Notes under the pieces: model-generated | What the model was told of the DNA's origin: nothing | Databases searched by the model: none | Seen by the model: the letters and a program-made list of their open reading frames with translations, nothing else | Shown: positions 26,131 to 35,098 of the stretch, one piece after another | How the letters are laid out: each line of letters starts with the position of its first letter | Numbering within the stretch: position 1 is the first letter of the stretch | Position numbers and translations under genes: made by a program | DNA from: Burkholderia cepacia GG4 | Lineage (GTDB): Bacteria; Pseudomonadota; Gammaproteobacteria; Burkholderiales; Burkholderiaceae | Assembly (NCBI RefSeq): GCF_000292915.1 | Contig: NC_018513.1 | Span: 2,170,001 to 2,234,000, forward strand | Length of the DNA stretch: 64,000 bases | Reading direction: 5' to 3'

Positions 26131-26568
26131 TCAGCCGGCGAGCGGTTCGAGCGCCGCGCGCAGCGCGTCCGGCAGCGGCACCGGACGGCGCGTGCCGCGG
26201 TCGACGTAGACGTGCACGAAATGCCCCTGTGCGGCCGGCGAGGACTCCCCTGCCGCGAACAGCCCGATTTCGTAGCGCACGCTCGACGTGCCGAGCTTCG
26301 CGACGCGCAGCCCGGCATCGACCGACTGCGGAAACACGAGCGGCGCGAAGTAGTTGCACTGCGTCTCGACCACCAGCCCGATCGTCTGCCCGTGCTCCAC
26401 GTCGAGCACGCCCGCGCGGATCAGGTATTCGTTCACGACGGTGTCGAAGTAGCTGTAGTAGACGACGTTGTTCACGTGCCCGTAGACGTCGTTGTCCATC
26501 CAGCGGGTCGTGATCGGCAGGAAGTGGCGATAGGCGTCGCGCGGACGCGGCTGCGGCTTGTCGGACAT
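26131..26568 (-). CDS. Acyl-CoA thioesterase, 4-hydroxybenzoyl-CoA thioesterase family
   Basis: A 145-aa single hot-dog domain. The WMDNDVYGHVNNVVYYSYFDT segment (Asp nucleophile-type motif, residues 23-42 in part) is typical of YbgC/4HBT-type thioesterases, which hydrolyse acyl-CoA esters. It lies directly upstream of livHMGF, hinting that the imported compound is handled as a CoA ester (inference). It starts at the ATG at 26568. Confidence 0.9.
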   Translation of the reverse strand: MSDKPQPRPRDAYRHFLPITTRWMDNDVYGHVNNVVYYSYFDTVVNEYLIRAGVLDVEHGQTIGLVVETQCNYFAPLVFPQSVDAGLRVAKLGTSSVRYEIGLFAAGESSPAAQGHFVHVYVDRGTRRPVPLPDALRAALEPLAG

Positions 26569-26698
26569 GGCGAAGGTGGTCAGGACGATGAGGACGGCGC
26601 GCGGCGGCCGTGCGGCACGGCACGCCGGCGAGCTGCGGGATGCCGCGGCGCGACCGGGCGCGGCGCGGCGGACGGACCGCCGGGGGCGGAGCGGCCCG

Positions 26699-27235
26699 TC
26701 ACTGCCCCGCTCGATCGACGAACTCGAAATCGAGGCCGCGCGCCCGCATCCAGTCGGCCAGCGCGTAGCCGGTGCCGGCACGCCACGGGCGCAACAGCGG
26801 CGGATCGACGAGCCGGTATTCGAGCAGTTCCGGCGACAGCGCGACGCTGCCCGACGCGCGCACGTGGTACGCGATGATCAGCTCATTCTTGCGGATGAAT
26901 TCATAGACACCGACGAGCGTGACCTGCTCGGCCTTCAGCGCGGTTTCCTCGAATACCTCGCGCGCGATGCCGTCCTCGGGCGTTTCGCCGTTCTCGAGGA
27001 AGCCGGTGATCAGCGCGAACATCCCTTCCGGCCAGGCCGCGTTGCGCGCCAGCAGGATCTTGCCGTCGAGCTCGACGATCGCAGCCACCACGGGCAGCGG
27101 GTTGTTCCAGTGCACGTAGCCGCACACGTCGTCCGGGCAGGCCTGGCGGACGCGGCCGCCCTCGTGTTCGGGATCGGCGCGCTCGGTCAGCGGGCGCGCG
27201 CAGCGCGGGCAAAAGCGGTAGTCGGCGGTGGTCAT
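26699..27235 (-). CDS. Nudix hydrolase with N-terminal zinc ribbon
   Basis: A 178-aa protein. Residues 8-40 form a zinc ribbon (CPRC, then CPDDVCG). Residues 47-160 are a Nudix domain whose box runs GFLENGETPEDGIAREVFEET and then Ala where the consensus has Gly. The arrangement resembles a shortened NudC-type NADH pyrophosphatase, but substrates vary widely. The gene is separated by 130 bp from the thioesterase on the same strand, so cotranscription is possible. Confidence 0.9.
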   Translation of the reverse strand: MTTADYRFCPRCARPLTERADPEHEGGRVRQACPDDVCGYVHWNNPLPVVAAIVELDGKILLARNAAWPEGMFALITGFLENGETPEDGIAREVFEETALKAEQVTLVGVYEFIRKNELIIAYHVRASGSVALSPELLEYRLVDPPLLRPWRAGTGYALADWMRARGLDFEFVDRAGQ

Positions 27236-27357
27236 CGATGGGGATCTCGCGAGCGCCCGGCGCCCGCGTGCAGGCCGCCTCGCGCGCCCGCTCGGCGCTG
27301 GAAAGGCTTCATTCTAGCGAGTTTGCCCGCGCCGCAGACGATCCGGCCCCGACGCTG

Positions 27358-28614
27358 TCAGGGTTGCACGCGCCGCGTTGCGGCGGTCACCACGAAGCCA
27401 GCGGCGCCGACGAGCAGCGCGCCCGCCGCGACCCACAGCGCCGGCGAGAACGACCCGAAGCGGGCGGTGAGCGGCGCCGCGACGAGCGGGCCGAGAATCT
27501 GCCCGACCCCGTACGACGCGGTCGCATAGCCCATCAGCCCGGCCGCGCGCTCGCCATGCAGGCGCCGCGCCTCGCGCATCGCGAACAGCGTGATCGCCGT
27601 GAACGGCAGGCCGAGCAGCGCGCTGCCGACCGAGAAGCCGGCCGGATTCGGCCACACGATGCCCGCCGCGATCCCGAGCGCCTGCGTCGCGCAGCCGGCC
27701 GCGAGCAGCAGCCGGTTGTCCCAGTGGCCGGGCAGCCGCGCAGCGGCAATCGCGCCGACGATCAGCGCCGCGCCGAACATCGGCCAGAACAGGTCCGGCC
27801 ACGGCGAGCCGGCCGGCAGCGCGGCGCGCGCGATCACCGGCAAGAACGTCGCGGTGATGATATAGCCGAAGCCCGGCATCCCGTACAGCACGACGAGCCA
27901 CGCGGCGTCGGCCCGATGGCGGCGCGTGTTGCCAACTGCCGCGGGAGCCCCCGCAGCCGCAGCCGCGGCATGCCGCGCGGGTGCGGACGGCGCCCCGGGC
28001 GCCGGCGCCGGCACGCCGCCGAAGGTGCGCCAGATCGCGACCGACAGCACCGCCGACAGCGCTGCGAAGCCGAGCCAGCCGGGCGCAGCGCGATGGCCGG
28101 CCAGCGCGCTGCCGATCAGTCCCGTCAGCACGATGCCGCCCCCGGGCCCCGCATAGATCACCCCGCTCCATTCGGGCGCATGCAACTCGGAAAGCCGTCG
28201 CAGCCCCCATTGCGACACGAACACGAACGTCCACGCGCTGACGACGCCCGCGACGAAGCGCACCACGAGCCACACGGGCAGCAAGTGACCGACGCCCATC
28301 GCGGCGGTCAGCAACACGGTGGCGGCAAGCCCGAAACGCACCATCCGCGCGGGCGCGACCCGCAGCGCCGCGCAACTGACCGCGCCGACGAAATAGCCCG
28401 CGTAGTTCGCCGACGCGAGCCAGCTGCCGGCCTTCAGGCCGATCGAGCCGTCGGCGAGCATCAGCGGCAACAGTGGCGTGAACGCGAAGCGGCCGACGCC
28501 GAGCGCGACCGCGAGCCCGACCATGCAGGCCAGCGCGGCCGCGCGCGCACGGCGGTCGGCGTCATCGGACAAATGGGCGCCCGCGGCGGCGCTCGGAGCA
28601 TCGGAACGGAACAT
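27358..28614 (-). CDS. MFS transporter, YbfB/YjiJ family
   Basis: A 418-aa inner-membrane protein with about 12 hydrophobic segments. ALGVGRFAFTPLLPLM near residue 40 and the segment GPGGGIVLTGLIG mark the YbfB/YjiJ group of the major facilitator superfamily. Substrates of this group are largely unknown. The start is uncertain: ATG 28614 is used here, and ATG 28671 would add 19 residues. It is divergent from the LysR gene at 28738, a common layout in which the regulator controls the exporter. Confidence 0.88.
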   Translation of the reverse strand: MFRSDAPSAAAGAHLSDDADRRARAAALACMVGLAVALGVGRFAFTPLLPLMLADGSIGLKAGSWLASANYAGYFVGAVSCAALRVAPARMVRFGLAATVLLTAAMGVGHLLPVWLVVRFVAGVVSAWTFVFVSQWGLRRLSELHAPEWSGVIYAGPGGGIVLTGLIGSALAGHRAAPGWLGFAALSAVLSVAIWRTFGGVPAPAPGAPSAPARHAAAAAAGAPAAVGNTRRHRADAAWLVVLYGMPGFGYIITATFLPVIARAALPAGSPWPDLFWPMFGAALIVGAIAAARLPGHWDNRLLLAAGCATQALGIAAGIVWPNPAGFSVGSALLGLPFTAITLFAMREARRLHGERAAGLMGYATASYGVGQILGPLVAAPLTARFGSFSPALWVAAGALLVGAAGFVVTAATRRVQP

Positions 28615-28737
28615 GGCGGTGTGGGCCGCGCGCACTACGCGCGGGCCAGAAGGAAACCGGAATGCTTGCATCGTAGCTTGACCAAACGTTCTCGATAAAT
28701 GAATAATAAAGAATCCACCTATCTCACGGAGAGAATT

Positions 28738-29652
28738 ATGGATCTGGCGGCGCTGGCGATTTTTCGGGCCGTCGTGCGCGAGAACGGCGTGACGCGCGCG
28801 GCGGAGAAGCTCAATCGCGTGCAGTCGAACGTGACGACGCGCATCAAGCAGCTCGAGGAGGAGCTCGGCGCGGCGCTGTTCGTGCGCGACGGCCGCCGGC
28901 TCGTGCTGACGCCGGCCGGGCACACCTTGCTGCCGTACGCGGAGCGGCTGCTCGCGCTCGCCGACGAGGCGCGCGACGCGATCCGCGAGGACACGCCGCG
29001 CGGGCGGCTGCGGCTCGGCACGATGGAGAGCACGGCCGCGAGCCGGCTGCCGACCGTGCTCGCGCGCTATCACCATGCGTGGCCCGACGTGTCGCTGGAG
29101 CTCGTGACCGGCACGACCGGCTGGCTGATCGACAAGGTGCGCGACTTCGAGATCGACGCGGCGCTGTTCGCGCGCCCGCCCGCGCCGGACACGCTGCCCG
29201 ACACGTTCGAGACGGTGCCGATCTTCCACGAGGACCTGGTGCTGCTGACGCCGCGCGGTCATCCGCCGGTGCGCACGCCACGCGACGTGATCCTGCCGAC
29301 GCTGATCGCATTCGAGCGCGGCTGCAGCTACCGGAAATACGTCGAGCAATGGTATGCGGCGCACGGGATGAAACCCGCGCGCGTGCTCGAACTCGGCTCG
29401 TATCACGCGATCGTCGCGTGCGTCGCGGCCGGTGCGGGGATCGCGGTCGCACCGCGCTCGGTGCTCGAGCTGCAGCCCGAGACCGGCAATGTCGCCGCCC
29501 ACACGATCGCCGAACTCGAAGGGATCGACACGCTGCTCGCGTGGCGCCACGGCTATGCGTCGGCGGCGCTCGCCGCGCTGCGCGATGCGCTCGGCGATGC
29601 CGCCCGGCAGCCGGGCAATGCGGCGCAAGCGCCGGTAGGGATGCCGGTGTGA
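28738..29652 (+). CDS. LysR-family transcriptional regulator
   Basis: A 304-aa LysR protein with the helix-turn-helix at residues 3-60 (NGVTRAAEKLNRVQSNVTTRI) and a substrate-binding domain after residue 90. The ATG at 28738 has GGAGAG upstream; an ATG 13 codons earlier lacks one. It is divergent from the MFS transporter with 123 bp or less between starts and is followed by a good terminator. Confidence 0.93.
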   Translation: MDLAALAIFRAVVRENGVTRAAEKLNRVQSNVTTRIKQLEEELGAALFVRDGRRLVLTPAGHTLLPYAERLLALADEARDAIREDTPRGRLRLGTMESTAASRLPTVLARYHHAWPDVSLELVTGTTGWLIDKVRDFEIDAALFARPPAPDTLPDTFETVPIFHEDLVLLTPRGHPPVRTPRDVILPTLIAFERGCSYRKYVEQWYAAHGMKPARVLELGSYHAIVACVAAGAGIAVAPRSVLELQPETGNVAAHTIAELEGIDTLLAWRHGYASAALAALRDALGDAARQPGNAAQAPVGMPV

Positions 29653-29685
29653 GCCGGCAGCGCGTACGACCGGCGCACAAACGAA

Positions 29686-29722
29686 ACGACCCGACCGGCC
29701 AACGCCGATCGGGTCGTTTTTT
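29686..29722 (+). terminator. Rho-independent terminator after the LysR gene
   Basis: ACGACCCGA at 29686-29694 pairs with TCGGGTCGT at 29709-29717, followed by a run of T to 29722. It lies 33 bp after the LysR stop and ahead of the convergent alaS. Confidence 0.85.
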
Positions 29723-29771
29723 CATGTGAGGCGATCCGGTCAGCGAGACCGCATCGCCTCAGCCGTGACGA

Positions 29772-32396
29772 TCAAAGACGCTCTTCGACCCAGCCCTTGA
29801 CGCCCGCCAGCGCGCCCGGCAGGTTCGCCGGATCCGTGCCGCCTGCCTGCGCCATGTCCGGACGGCCGCCGCCCTTGCCACCGACCTGCTGCGCGACGAA
29901 GTTCACGAGCTCGCCGGCCTTGACCTTCTTGCTCGCGTCAGGCGTGACACCCGCGATCAGGCTGACCTTGCCGCCTTCGACGGCCGCCAGCACGATCGCC
30001 GCGCTCTTCAGCTTGTCCTTCAGCTTGTCGACCGTCTCGCGCAGCGTCTTCGCGTCCGCACCGTCGAGCGTCGCGGCCAGCACGTACACGCCGCCGATTT
30101 CGATGGCCTGCTGCGCGAGTTCGTCGCCCTGGCTCGAGGCGAGCTTCGACTTCAGCGCGCCCAGTTCCTTCTCGAGCGACTTCACCTGGTCCTGCACCTG
30201 CGCGATGCGCTGCGTGAGCTCCGACGGCTGCGCCTTCAGCGCGGCCGCGGCTTCGTTCACGCGGGCGTCGAGCTCCTGCACGAAGCGCAGCGCGTTGTCG
30301 CCGGTGATCGCCTCGACCCGGCGGATGCCGGCCGCGACGCCACCTTCGACGACGATCTTGAAGAAGCCGATGTCGCCGGTGCGGTGCACGTGCGTGCCGC
30401 CGCACAGTTCGCGCGAAAAGCCGAGATCGAGCACGCGCACTTCGTCGCCGTACTTCTCGCCGAACAGCGCCATCGCGCCGCCCTTCACCGCTTCGTCGTA
30501 CGGCAGCACGCGCACGATGCCCGGCGCGTTCGCAAGGATTTCGTTGTTGACGATCTGCTCGACGCGACGGATTTCGTCGTCGCTCATCGGCGCGTTGTGC
30601 GCGAAGTCGAAACGGGTTTTCTCCGCATCGACGAGCGAGCCCTTCTGCTGCACGTGCGCGCCCAGCACGTCACGCAGCGCCTTGTGCATCAGGTGGGTAG
30701 CCGAGTGGTTGCGCTGCGTGCGCGCGCGACGATGCGCGTCGATTTCCGCGCGCAGCACGTCGCCGATCTTCAGCGTGCCCTGTTCGAGCGTGCCGTGGTG
30801 GCCGATCACGTCGGCCTGCACCTTCAGCGTGTCGGCCACCGCGAAGCGCGTTGCGGCGTTCGCGAGCACGCCCTGGTCGCCGACCTGGCCGCCTGATTCC
30901 GCGTAGAACGGCGTGTGGTCGAGCACGACGACCGCATCCTGGCCGTGCTTCACTTCGTTGACCGATGCGCCATCGACGTACAGCGCGACGATCTTCGCGT
31001 CGTCGAACGCGATTTCCTCGTAACCGTGGAACGTGGTCTTCGCGCCCGAGTATTCGAGGCCCTGCGCGGCCTTGAACTTGCCGGCCGCGCGCGCCTGTTC
31101 GCGCTGGCGCGCCATCGCGTCGTCGAACGCCGGCTCGTCGACCGTCATCCCGCGCTCGCGGCACACGTCGGCCGTGAGGTCGAGCGGGAAGCCGTAGGTA
31201 TCGTGCAGCTTGAACGCGAGTTCGCCGTCGAGCACCTTGCCGCCCTTCGCCTCGACGTCGGCCAGCGCGGCCTCGAGGATCGACATGCCGTGCTCGATCG
31301 TCTCGAAGAAGCGCTCTTCTTCCTGGCGCAGCACGTCGGTCACGCGCTGTTCGGCTTCCTTCAGCTCCGGATACGCGGCGCCCATCTCGGCGACGAGGTC
31401 GGCCACCAGCTTGTGGAAGAACGAGCCCTTGCGGCCGAGCTTGTAGCCGTGGCGGATCGCGCGGCGCACGATGCGGCGCAGCACGTAGCCGCGGCCTTCG
31501 TTGCCGGGGATCACGCCGTCGACGATCAGGAACGAGCACGCGCGGATGTGATCGGCGATCACCTTCAGCGAGTTGTTGTTCAGGTCGCTGATCTCGGTCA
31601 CGCGCGCGGCGGCCTTGATCAGGTTCTGGAACAGGTCGATCTCGTAGTTGCTGTGCACGTGCTGCAGCACCGCGGCGAGACGCTCGAGGCCCATGCCGGT
31701 GTCGACCGACTGCTTCGGCAGGCGCGTCATGTTGCCCTGCGCGTCGCGGTTGAACTGCATGAACACGAGGTTCCAGATCTCGATGTAGCGGTCGCCGTCT
31801 TCCTCAGGCGACCCCGGCGGGCCACCCCACACGTCCGGGCCGTGGTCGTAGAAGATCTCGGTGCACGGGCCGCACGGGCCGGTGTCGCCCATCGTCCAGA
31901 AGTTGTCCGACGCGTAGCGCGCGCCCTTGTTGTCGCCGATGCGGATGATCCGCTCGGTCGGCACGCCGACTTCCTTCGCCCAGATGTCGTACGCTTCGTC
32001 GTCTTCCTGATAGACGGTGACCCACAGCTTGTCCTTCGGCAGCTGGTAGACCGTGGTCAGCAGCTCCCACGCGAACTTGATCGCGTCGTGCTTGAAGTAG
32101 TCGCCGAACGAGAAGTTGCCGAGCATCTCGAAGAACGTGTGGTGGCGCGCCGTGTAGCCGACGTTCTCGAGGTCGTTGTGCTTGCCGCCCGCGCGCACGC
32201 TGCGCTGCGCCGTGGTGGCGCGCGAGTACGGACGCGGGTCCGTGCCGAGGAACACGTCCTTGAACTGGACCATGCCCGAGTTCGTGAACATCAGCGTGGG
32301 GTCGTTACCGGGCACGAGGCTCGACGAGCGAACGATCGTGTGGCCCTTCGATTCGAAGAATTTGAGGAATTTCTCGCGGATTTCGGCAGCTTTCAT
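29772..32396 (-). CDS. alaS: Alanine--tRNA ligase
   Basis: An 874-aa class II aminoacyl-tRNA synthetase of full family length. It charges tRNA-Ala in the cytoplasm. The N-terminal catalytic core has [20 protein letters not shown] and [16 protein letters not shown]. The editing domain has the zinc-binding [12 protein letters not shown] (HxxxH) and [15 protein letters not shown]. The C-terminal domain ends in the [12 protein letters not shown] motif. The ATG at 32396 opens the conserved [11 protein letters not shown] start. It is a core gene with its own promoter in the 238-bp space to the CoA-transferase gene. Confidence 0.98.
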   Translation of the reverse strand: MKAAEIREKFLKFFESKGHTIVRSSSLVPGNDPTLMFTNSGMVQFKDVFLGTDPRPYSRATTAQRSVRAGGKHNDLENVGYTARHHTFFEMLGNFSFGDYFKHDAIKFAWELLTTVYQLPKDKLWVTVYQEDDEAYDIWAKEVGVPTERIIRIGDNKGARYASDNFWTMGDTGPCGPCTEIFYDHGPDVWGGPPGSPEEDGDRYIEIWNLVFMQFNRDAQGNMTRLPKQSVDTGMGLERLAAVLQHVHSNYEIDLFQNLIKAAARVTEISDLNNNSLKVIADHIRACSFLIVDGVIPGNEGRGYVLRRIVRRAIRHGYKLGRKGSFFHKLVADLVAEMGAAYPELKEAEQRVTDVLRQEEERFFETIEHGMSILEAALADVEAKGGKVLDGELAFKLHDTYGFPLDLTADVCRERGMTVDEPAFDDAMARQREQARAAGKFKAAQGLEYSGAKTTFHGYEEIAFDDAKIVALYVDGASVNEVKHGQDAVVVLDHTPFYAESGGQVGDQGVLANAATRFAVADTLKVQADVIGHHGTLEQGTLKIGDVLRAEIDAHRRARTQRNHSATHLMHKALRDVLGAHVQQKGSLVDAEKTRFDFAHNAPMSDDEIRRVEQIVNNEILANAPGIVRVLPYDEAVKGGAMALFGEKYGDEVRVLDLGFSRELCGGTHVHRTGDIGFFKIVVEGGVAAGIRRVEAITGDNALRFVQELDARVNEAAAALKAQPSELTQRIAQVQDQVKSLEKELGALKSKLASSQGDELAQQAIEIGGVYVLAATLDGADAKTLRETVDKLKDKLKSAAIVLAAVEGGKVSLIAGVTPDASKKVKAGELVNFVAQQVGGKGGGRPDMAQAGGTDPANLPGALAGVKGWVEERL

Positions 32397-32634
32397 GGCG
32401 TGCGGGGAATGTCTGGCTGAGACGGCTTCAAACGCCGGCCGTCCTCGCGGACGCACGGCGGACAAATATCGTAAACGATCGATTATACGATACAGACCGG
32501 CGGCCCAGACGGCAGCGGCCCGCCACGCCGGACGACCGGCCTGGGCCACCCGCGCAGCCGATTCGCCTTAAGATGCTCGGCATGCCAATCCGCCTTGCCC
32601 GCCAAGGCGAGCCATGAAAGGAGACGATTCGACG

Positions 32635-33855
32635 ATGGGTGCCCTGAGCCATATCCGCGTGCTGGACCTCACCCGCGTACTCGCGGGCCCGTGGTGCGCG
32701 CAGACGCTTGCCGACTTCGGTGCGGACGTGATCAAGGTCGAGCGCCCCGGCGCCGGCGACGACACGCGCCACTGGGGGCCGCCGTATCTGCAGGACGCGG
32801 CCGGCGCCGATACGGCCGAGGCCGCGTACTACCTCGCGGCGAACCGCAACAAGCGCTCGGTGACGGTCGACATCGCGACGCCTGAAGGCCAGCAGATCGT
32901 GCGCGAGCTCGCCGCACAGAGCGACGTCGTGCTCGAGAACTACAAGGTCGGGCAGCTGAAGAAATACGGGCTCGATTACGAATCGCTGCGCGCGGTGAAG
33001 CCCGATCTCGTCTACTGCTCGGTCACGGGTTTCGGCCAGACGGGCCCGTACGCGCACCGCGCGGGCTACGACTTCATCGTCCAGGGGATCGGCGGCTTCA
33101 TGAGCATCACCGGCGAGCGCGACAGCGAGCCGGGCGGCGGCCCGCAGAAGGCCGGCGTCGCCATCGCCGATCTCGCGACCGGGCTCTATTCGACGATCGC
33201 GGTGCTCGCCGCGCTCGCGCACCGCGACCGCTCGGGCGAAGGCCAGTACATCGACATGGCGCTGCTCGACGTGCAGGTCGCGCTGCTCGCGAACATGAAC
33301 ACCAACTTCCTCGCGAGCGGCAAGCCGCCGGTGCGCTGGGGCAACGCGCATCCGAACATCGTGCCGTACCAGACGTTCCAGACGAGCGACGGCTGGATCA
33401 TCGTCGCGGTCGGCAACGACGGGCAGTTCCGCAAGTTCGTCGAAGCCGGCGGCCGGGCCGAGCTGGCCGACGACGAGCGGTTCGCGACCAACCCGGCGCG
33501 CGTGCGCCATCGCGACACGCTGGTGCCGATCCTCGCGGAGCTGGTGAAGACGCGCGGCAAGGCCGACTGGATCGACGCGCTGGAAGCGGCCGGCGTGCCG
33601 TGCGGGCCGATCAACGAACTCGACGAGGTGTTCGACAACGAACAGGTGGTCGCGCGCGGGCTGCAGGTGTCGCTGCCGCACCCGTGCGGCGCAGACGTAC
33701 AGTTGGTGCGCAATCCGATCCGGATGAGCGCGACACCGCCCGAGGCACGCACCGCCCCGCCGCTGCTCGGCGCGCAGACGGAGGACGTGCTGCGCGACAT
33801 GCTCGGCTACGACGACGCGCACATCGCGGCGCTGAAGGCGAAGCAGGCGATCTGA
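32635..33855 (+). CDS. Class III CoA-transferase (CaiB/BaiF family)
   Basis: A 406-aa family III CoA-transferase, moving CoA between carboxylic acids. LDLTRVLAGPWCAQTLADFGADVIKVE near the N-terminus, GFGQTGPYAHRAGYD near 140 and the catalytic Asp in GVAIADLATGLY near 185 match the family. The acceptor and donor acids are unknown; formyl-CoA, succinyl-CoA and other family members look alike at this level. Two starts are possible: ATG 32635, used here, and ATG 32614. The gene is divergent from alaS. Confidence 0.92.
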   Translation: MGALSHIRVLDLTRVLAGPWCAQTLADFGADVIKVERPGAGDDTRHWGPPYLQDAAGADTAEAAYYLAANRNKRSVTVDIATPEGQQIVRELAAQSDVVLENYKVGQLKKYGLDYESLRAVKPDLVYCSVTGFGQTGPYAHRAGYDFIVQGIGGFMSITGERDSEPGGGPQKAGVAIADLATGLYSTIAVLAALAHRDRSGEGQYIDMALLDVQVALLANMNTNFLASGKPPVRWGNAHPNIVPYQTFQTSDGWIIVAVGNDGQFRKFVEAGGRAELADDERFATNPARVRHRDTLVPILAELVKTRGKADWIDALEAAGVPCGPINELDEVFDNEQVVARGLQVSLPHPCGADVQLVRNPIRMSATPPEARTAPPLLGAQTEDVLRDMLGYDDAHIAALKAKQAI

Positions 33856-33885
33856 CGCGACACGCTCGCGCGGCGACGCTCGCGT

Positions 33886-34434
33886 TTAGCGCGCGAGCGC
33901 GTCGAGCCAGCCGCGCGCGGCTGGCCAGTCGCCGAGCCCGCTGTCCGCGTTGATGTGGCCGCGCGGGCCGATGTCCTGAAACGTGCTGCCCCACGCGTGC
34001 GCGCAGCCGCGCGCGAACGCGATCGAACCGTACGGATCGTCGCTGCTCGCGACGACGCAGGTCGGAAACGGCAAGCGCTCGTGCGGCACCGGCCCGAAGC
34101 CGTGCGCGTCGGCAGGGAACGCCGGCCCGGCGGGATCGGGCAACGCGACGAGCAATGCGCCGCGCACTTTCGCGAGCGCGGCCGGGCGCGCATAGCGCGT
34201 CGCCCACCACGCAGTCGTCAGCGTGCCGAGACTGTGGCCGGCAATCAGCACCGGCCCGCGCGCGGCTTCGACCGCGCGGTCGAGCGCGAGACACCAGCCG
34301 TTGCGGAACGCGCGGTCCCAGTCGGGCATCGCGACCCGCGAGAAGCGCGCGTCGGCACGCTCCCAGCGGCTCTGCCAGTGAAGCGGGCCCGAATTGGCGT
34401 AGCCCGGCAGGATGAAAACGGGGGTGTCGCTCAT
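33886..34434 (-). CDS. RBBP9/YdeN-type alpha/beta hydrolase
   Basis: A 182-aa serine hydrolase. The nucleophile motif GHSLGTLTT is near residue 67, the acid in SSDDPYG near 132, and the His in RGHINADSGLGDWP near 160, all typical of the RBBP9/YdeN family. Substrate unknown. It is convergent with the CoA-transferase, 30 bp away. No ribosome binding site is evident, and an 11-bp inverted repeat lies only 7 bp upstream of the start codon. Confidence 0.9.
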   Translation of the reverse strand: MSDTPVFILPGYANSGPLHWQSRWERADARFSRVAMPDWDRAFRNGWCLALDRAVEAARGPVLIAGHSLGTLTTAWWATRYARPAALAKVRGALLVALPDPAGPAFPADAHGFGPVPHERLPFPTCVVASSDDPYGSIAFARGCAHAWGSTFQDIGPRGHINADSGLGDWPAARGWLDALAR

Positions 34435-34441
34435 GGAAGGA

Positions 34442-34479
34442 TTCGTCGACGCAGCGCGTCATGATGTGGCGTCGACGAA
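34442..34479. repeat. Perfect 11-bp inverted repeat next to the hydrolase start
   Basis: TTCGTCGACGC at 34442-34452 pairs exactly with GCGTCGACGAA at 34469-34479 over a 16-nt spacer. It lies immediately upstream of the hydrolase start at 34434. It could be an operator or a 5' leader hairpin. No T-tract follows on either strand. Confidence 0.6.
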
Positions 34480-34602
34480 GTGTCGCACACCCTCCTCTCC
34501 CTGATGCTGCCTGTCAAAAACCGGGGATGTGCGTGAAATTGCGTGATAGTCGAGAAGATCGTGACGCGTTCAGGCCGGCGTCACGACCGGCCGGCGTTCA
34601 GC

Positions 34603-34623
34603 GGCGCCTGCGGCGCAGGCGCC
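34603..34623. terminator. GC-rich hairpin after the glycine-zipper gene
   Basis: GGCGCCTGC and GCAGGCGCC form a 9-bp stem with a 3-nt loop, 12 bp past the stop at 34636 on the minus strand. There is no T-run, so termination is plausible but unproven. Confidence 0.4.
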
Positions 34624-34635
34624 CGCCGGCTTCGA

Positions 34636-34845
34636 TCAGCGCACGCCGGCGCCGACCAGGCCACCTGCTGCCGCACCGGCGACCGTGCCGACCGGGCCGC
34701 CCGTGATCAGGTAGCCGAGCGCGCCGCCTGCGGCCGCGCCGATACCGGCATTACGCTGCGTATGCGTCATCGCGCATGCGCCGAGTTGCGACAAGGCCGC
34801 GACGATTACCGCGGTACGAACGAGAAAAGTGGTCTTCTTCATCAT
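34636..34845 (-). CDS. Small glycine-zipper lipoprotein
   Basis: A 69-aa protein with a signal peptide and lipobox (SQLGAC, Cys about residue 24). The rest is a glycine zipper, GIGAAAGGALGYLITGG and GTVAGAAAGGLVGAG. It resembles OsmB-like and other outer-membrane glycine-zipper lipoproteins, whose exact roles are mostly unknown. A good GGAGGA ribosome binding site precedes the double ATG at 34845/34842. The 253-bp space to glnS holds the promoters of both genes. Confidence 0.85.
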   Translation of the reverse strand: MMKKTTFLVRTAVIVAALSQLGACAMTHTQRNAGIGAAAGGALGYLITGGPVGTVAGAAAGGLVGAGVR

Positions 34846-35098
34846 GATTGTTGGCTTCCTCCCGCCAGGCAAAAATTGCGAATGGCGGCGTTGAATCGGT
34901 AAAGCCATCATAGAAAAACCCGAATGCGCCGGGCAATCCGATTTACGTCGTGTTACAGCCGACACACACTCGAGATATTGCGGTACGCATCGCGAATTGG
35001 CCGGCGCCGCGCCGCAACCCGCGCGGGACGGACCCCGGTCAGGTAGAATTACAGGATTAAACCGGCGCGACGCGCCGACACAACCTGACGCCAACCGC

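Noticed and set aside
32460..32510. Repeated ATCGT/ACGAT pieces between alaS and the CoA-transferase gene
   Set aside because: They do not align into a proper inverted repeat; probably ordinary promoter sequence with TATACGAT as a -10.
34501..34700. Possible small RNA between the hydrolase and the glycine-zipper gene
   Set aside because: The hairpins there are GC-rich and one lies right after a stop codon. No promoter or T-tract supports an RNA gene.
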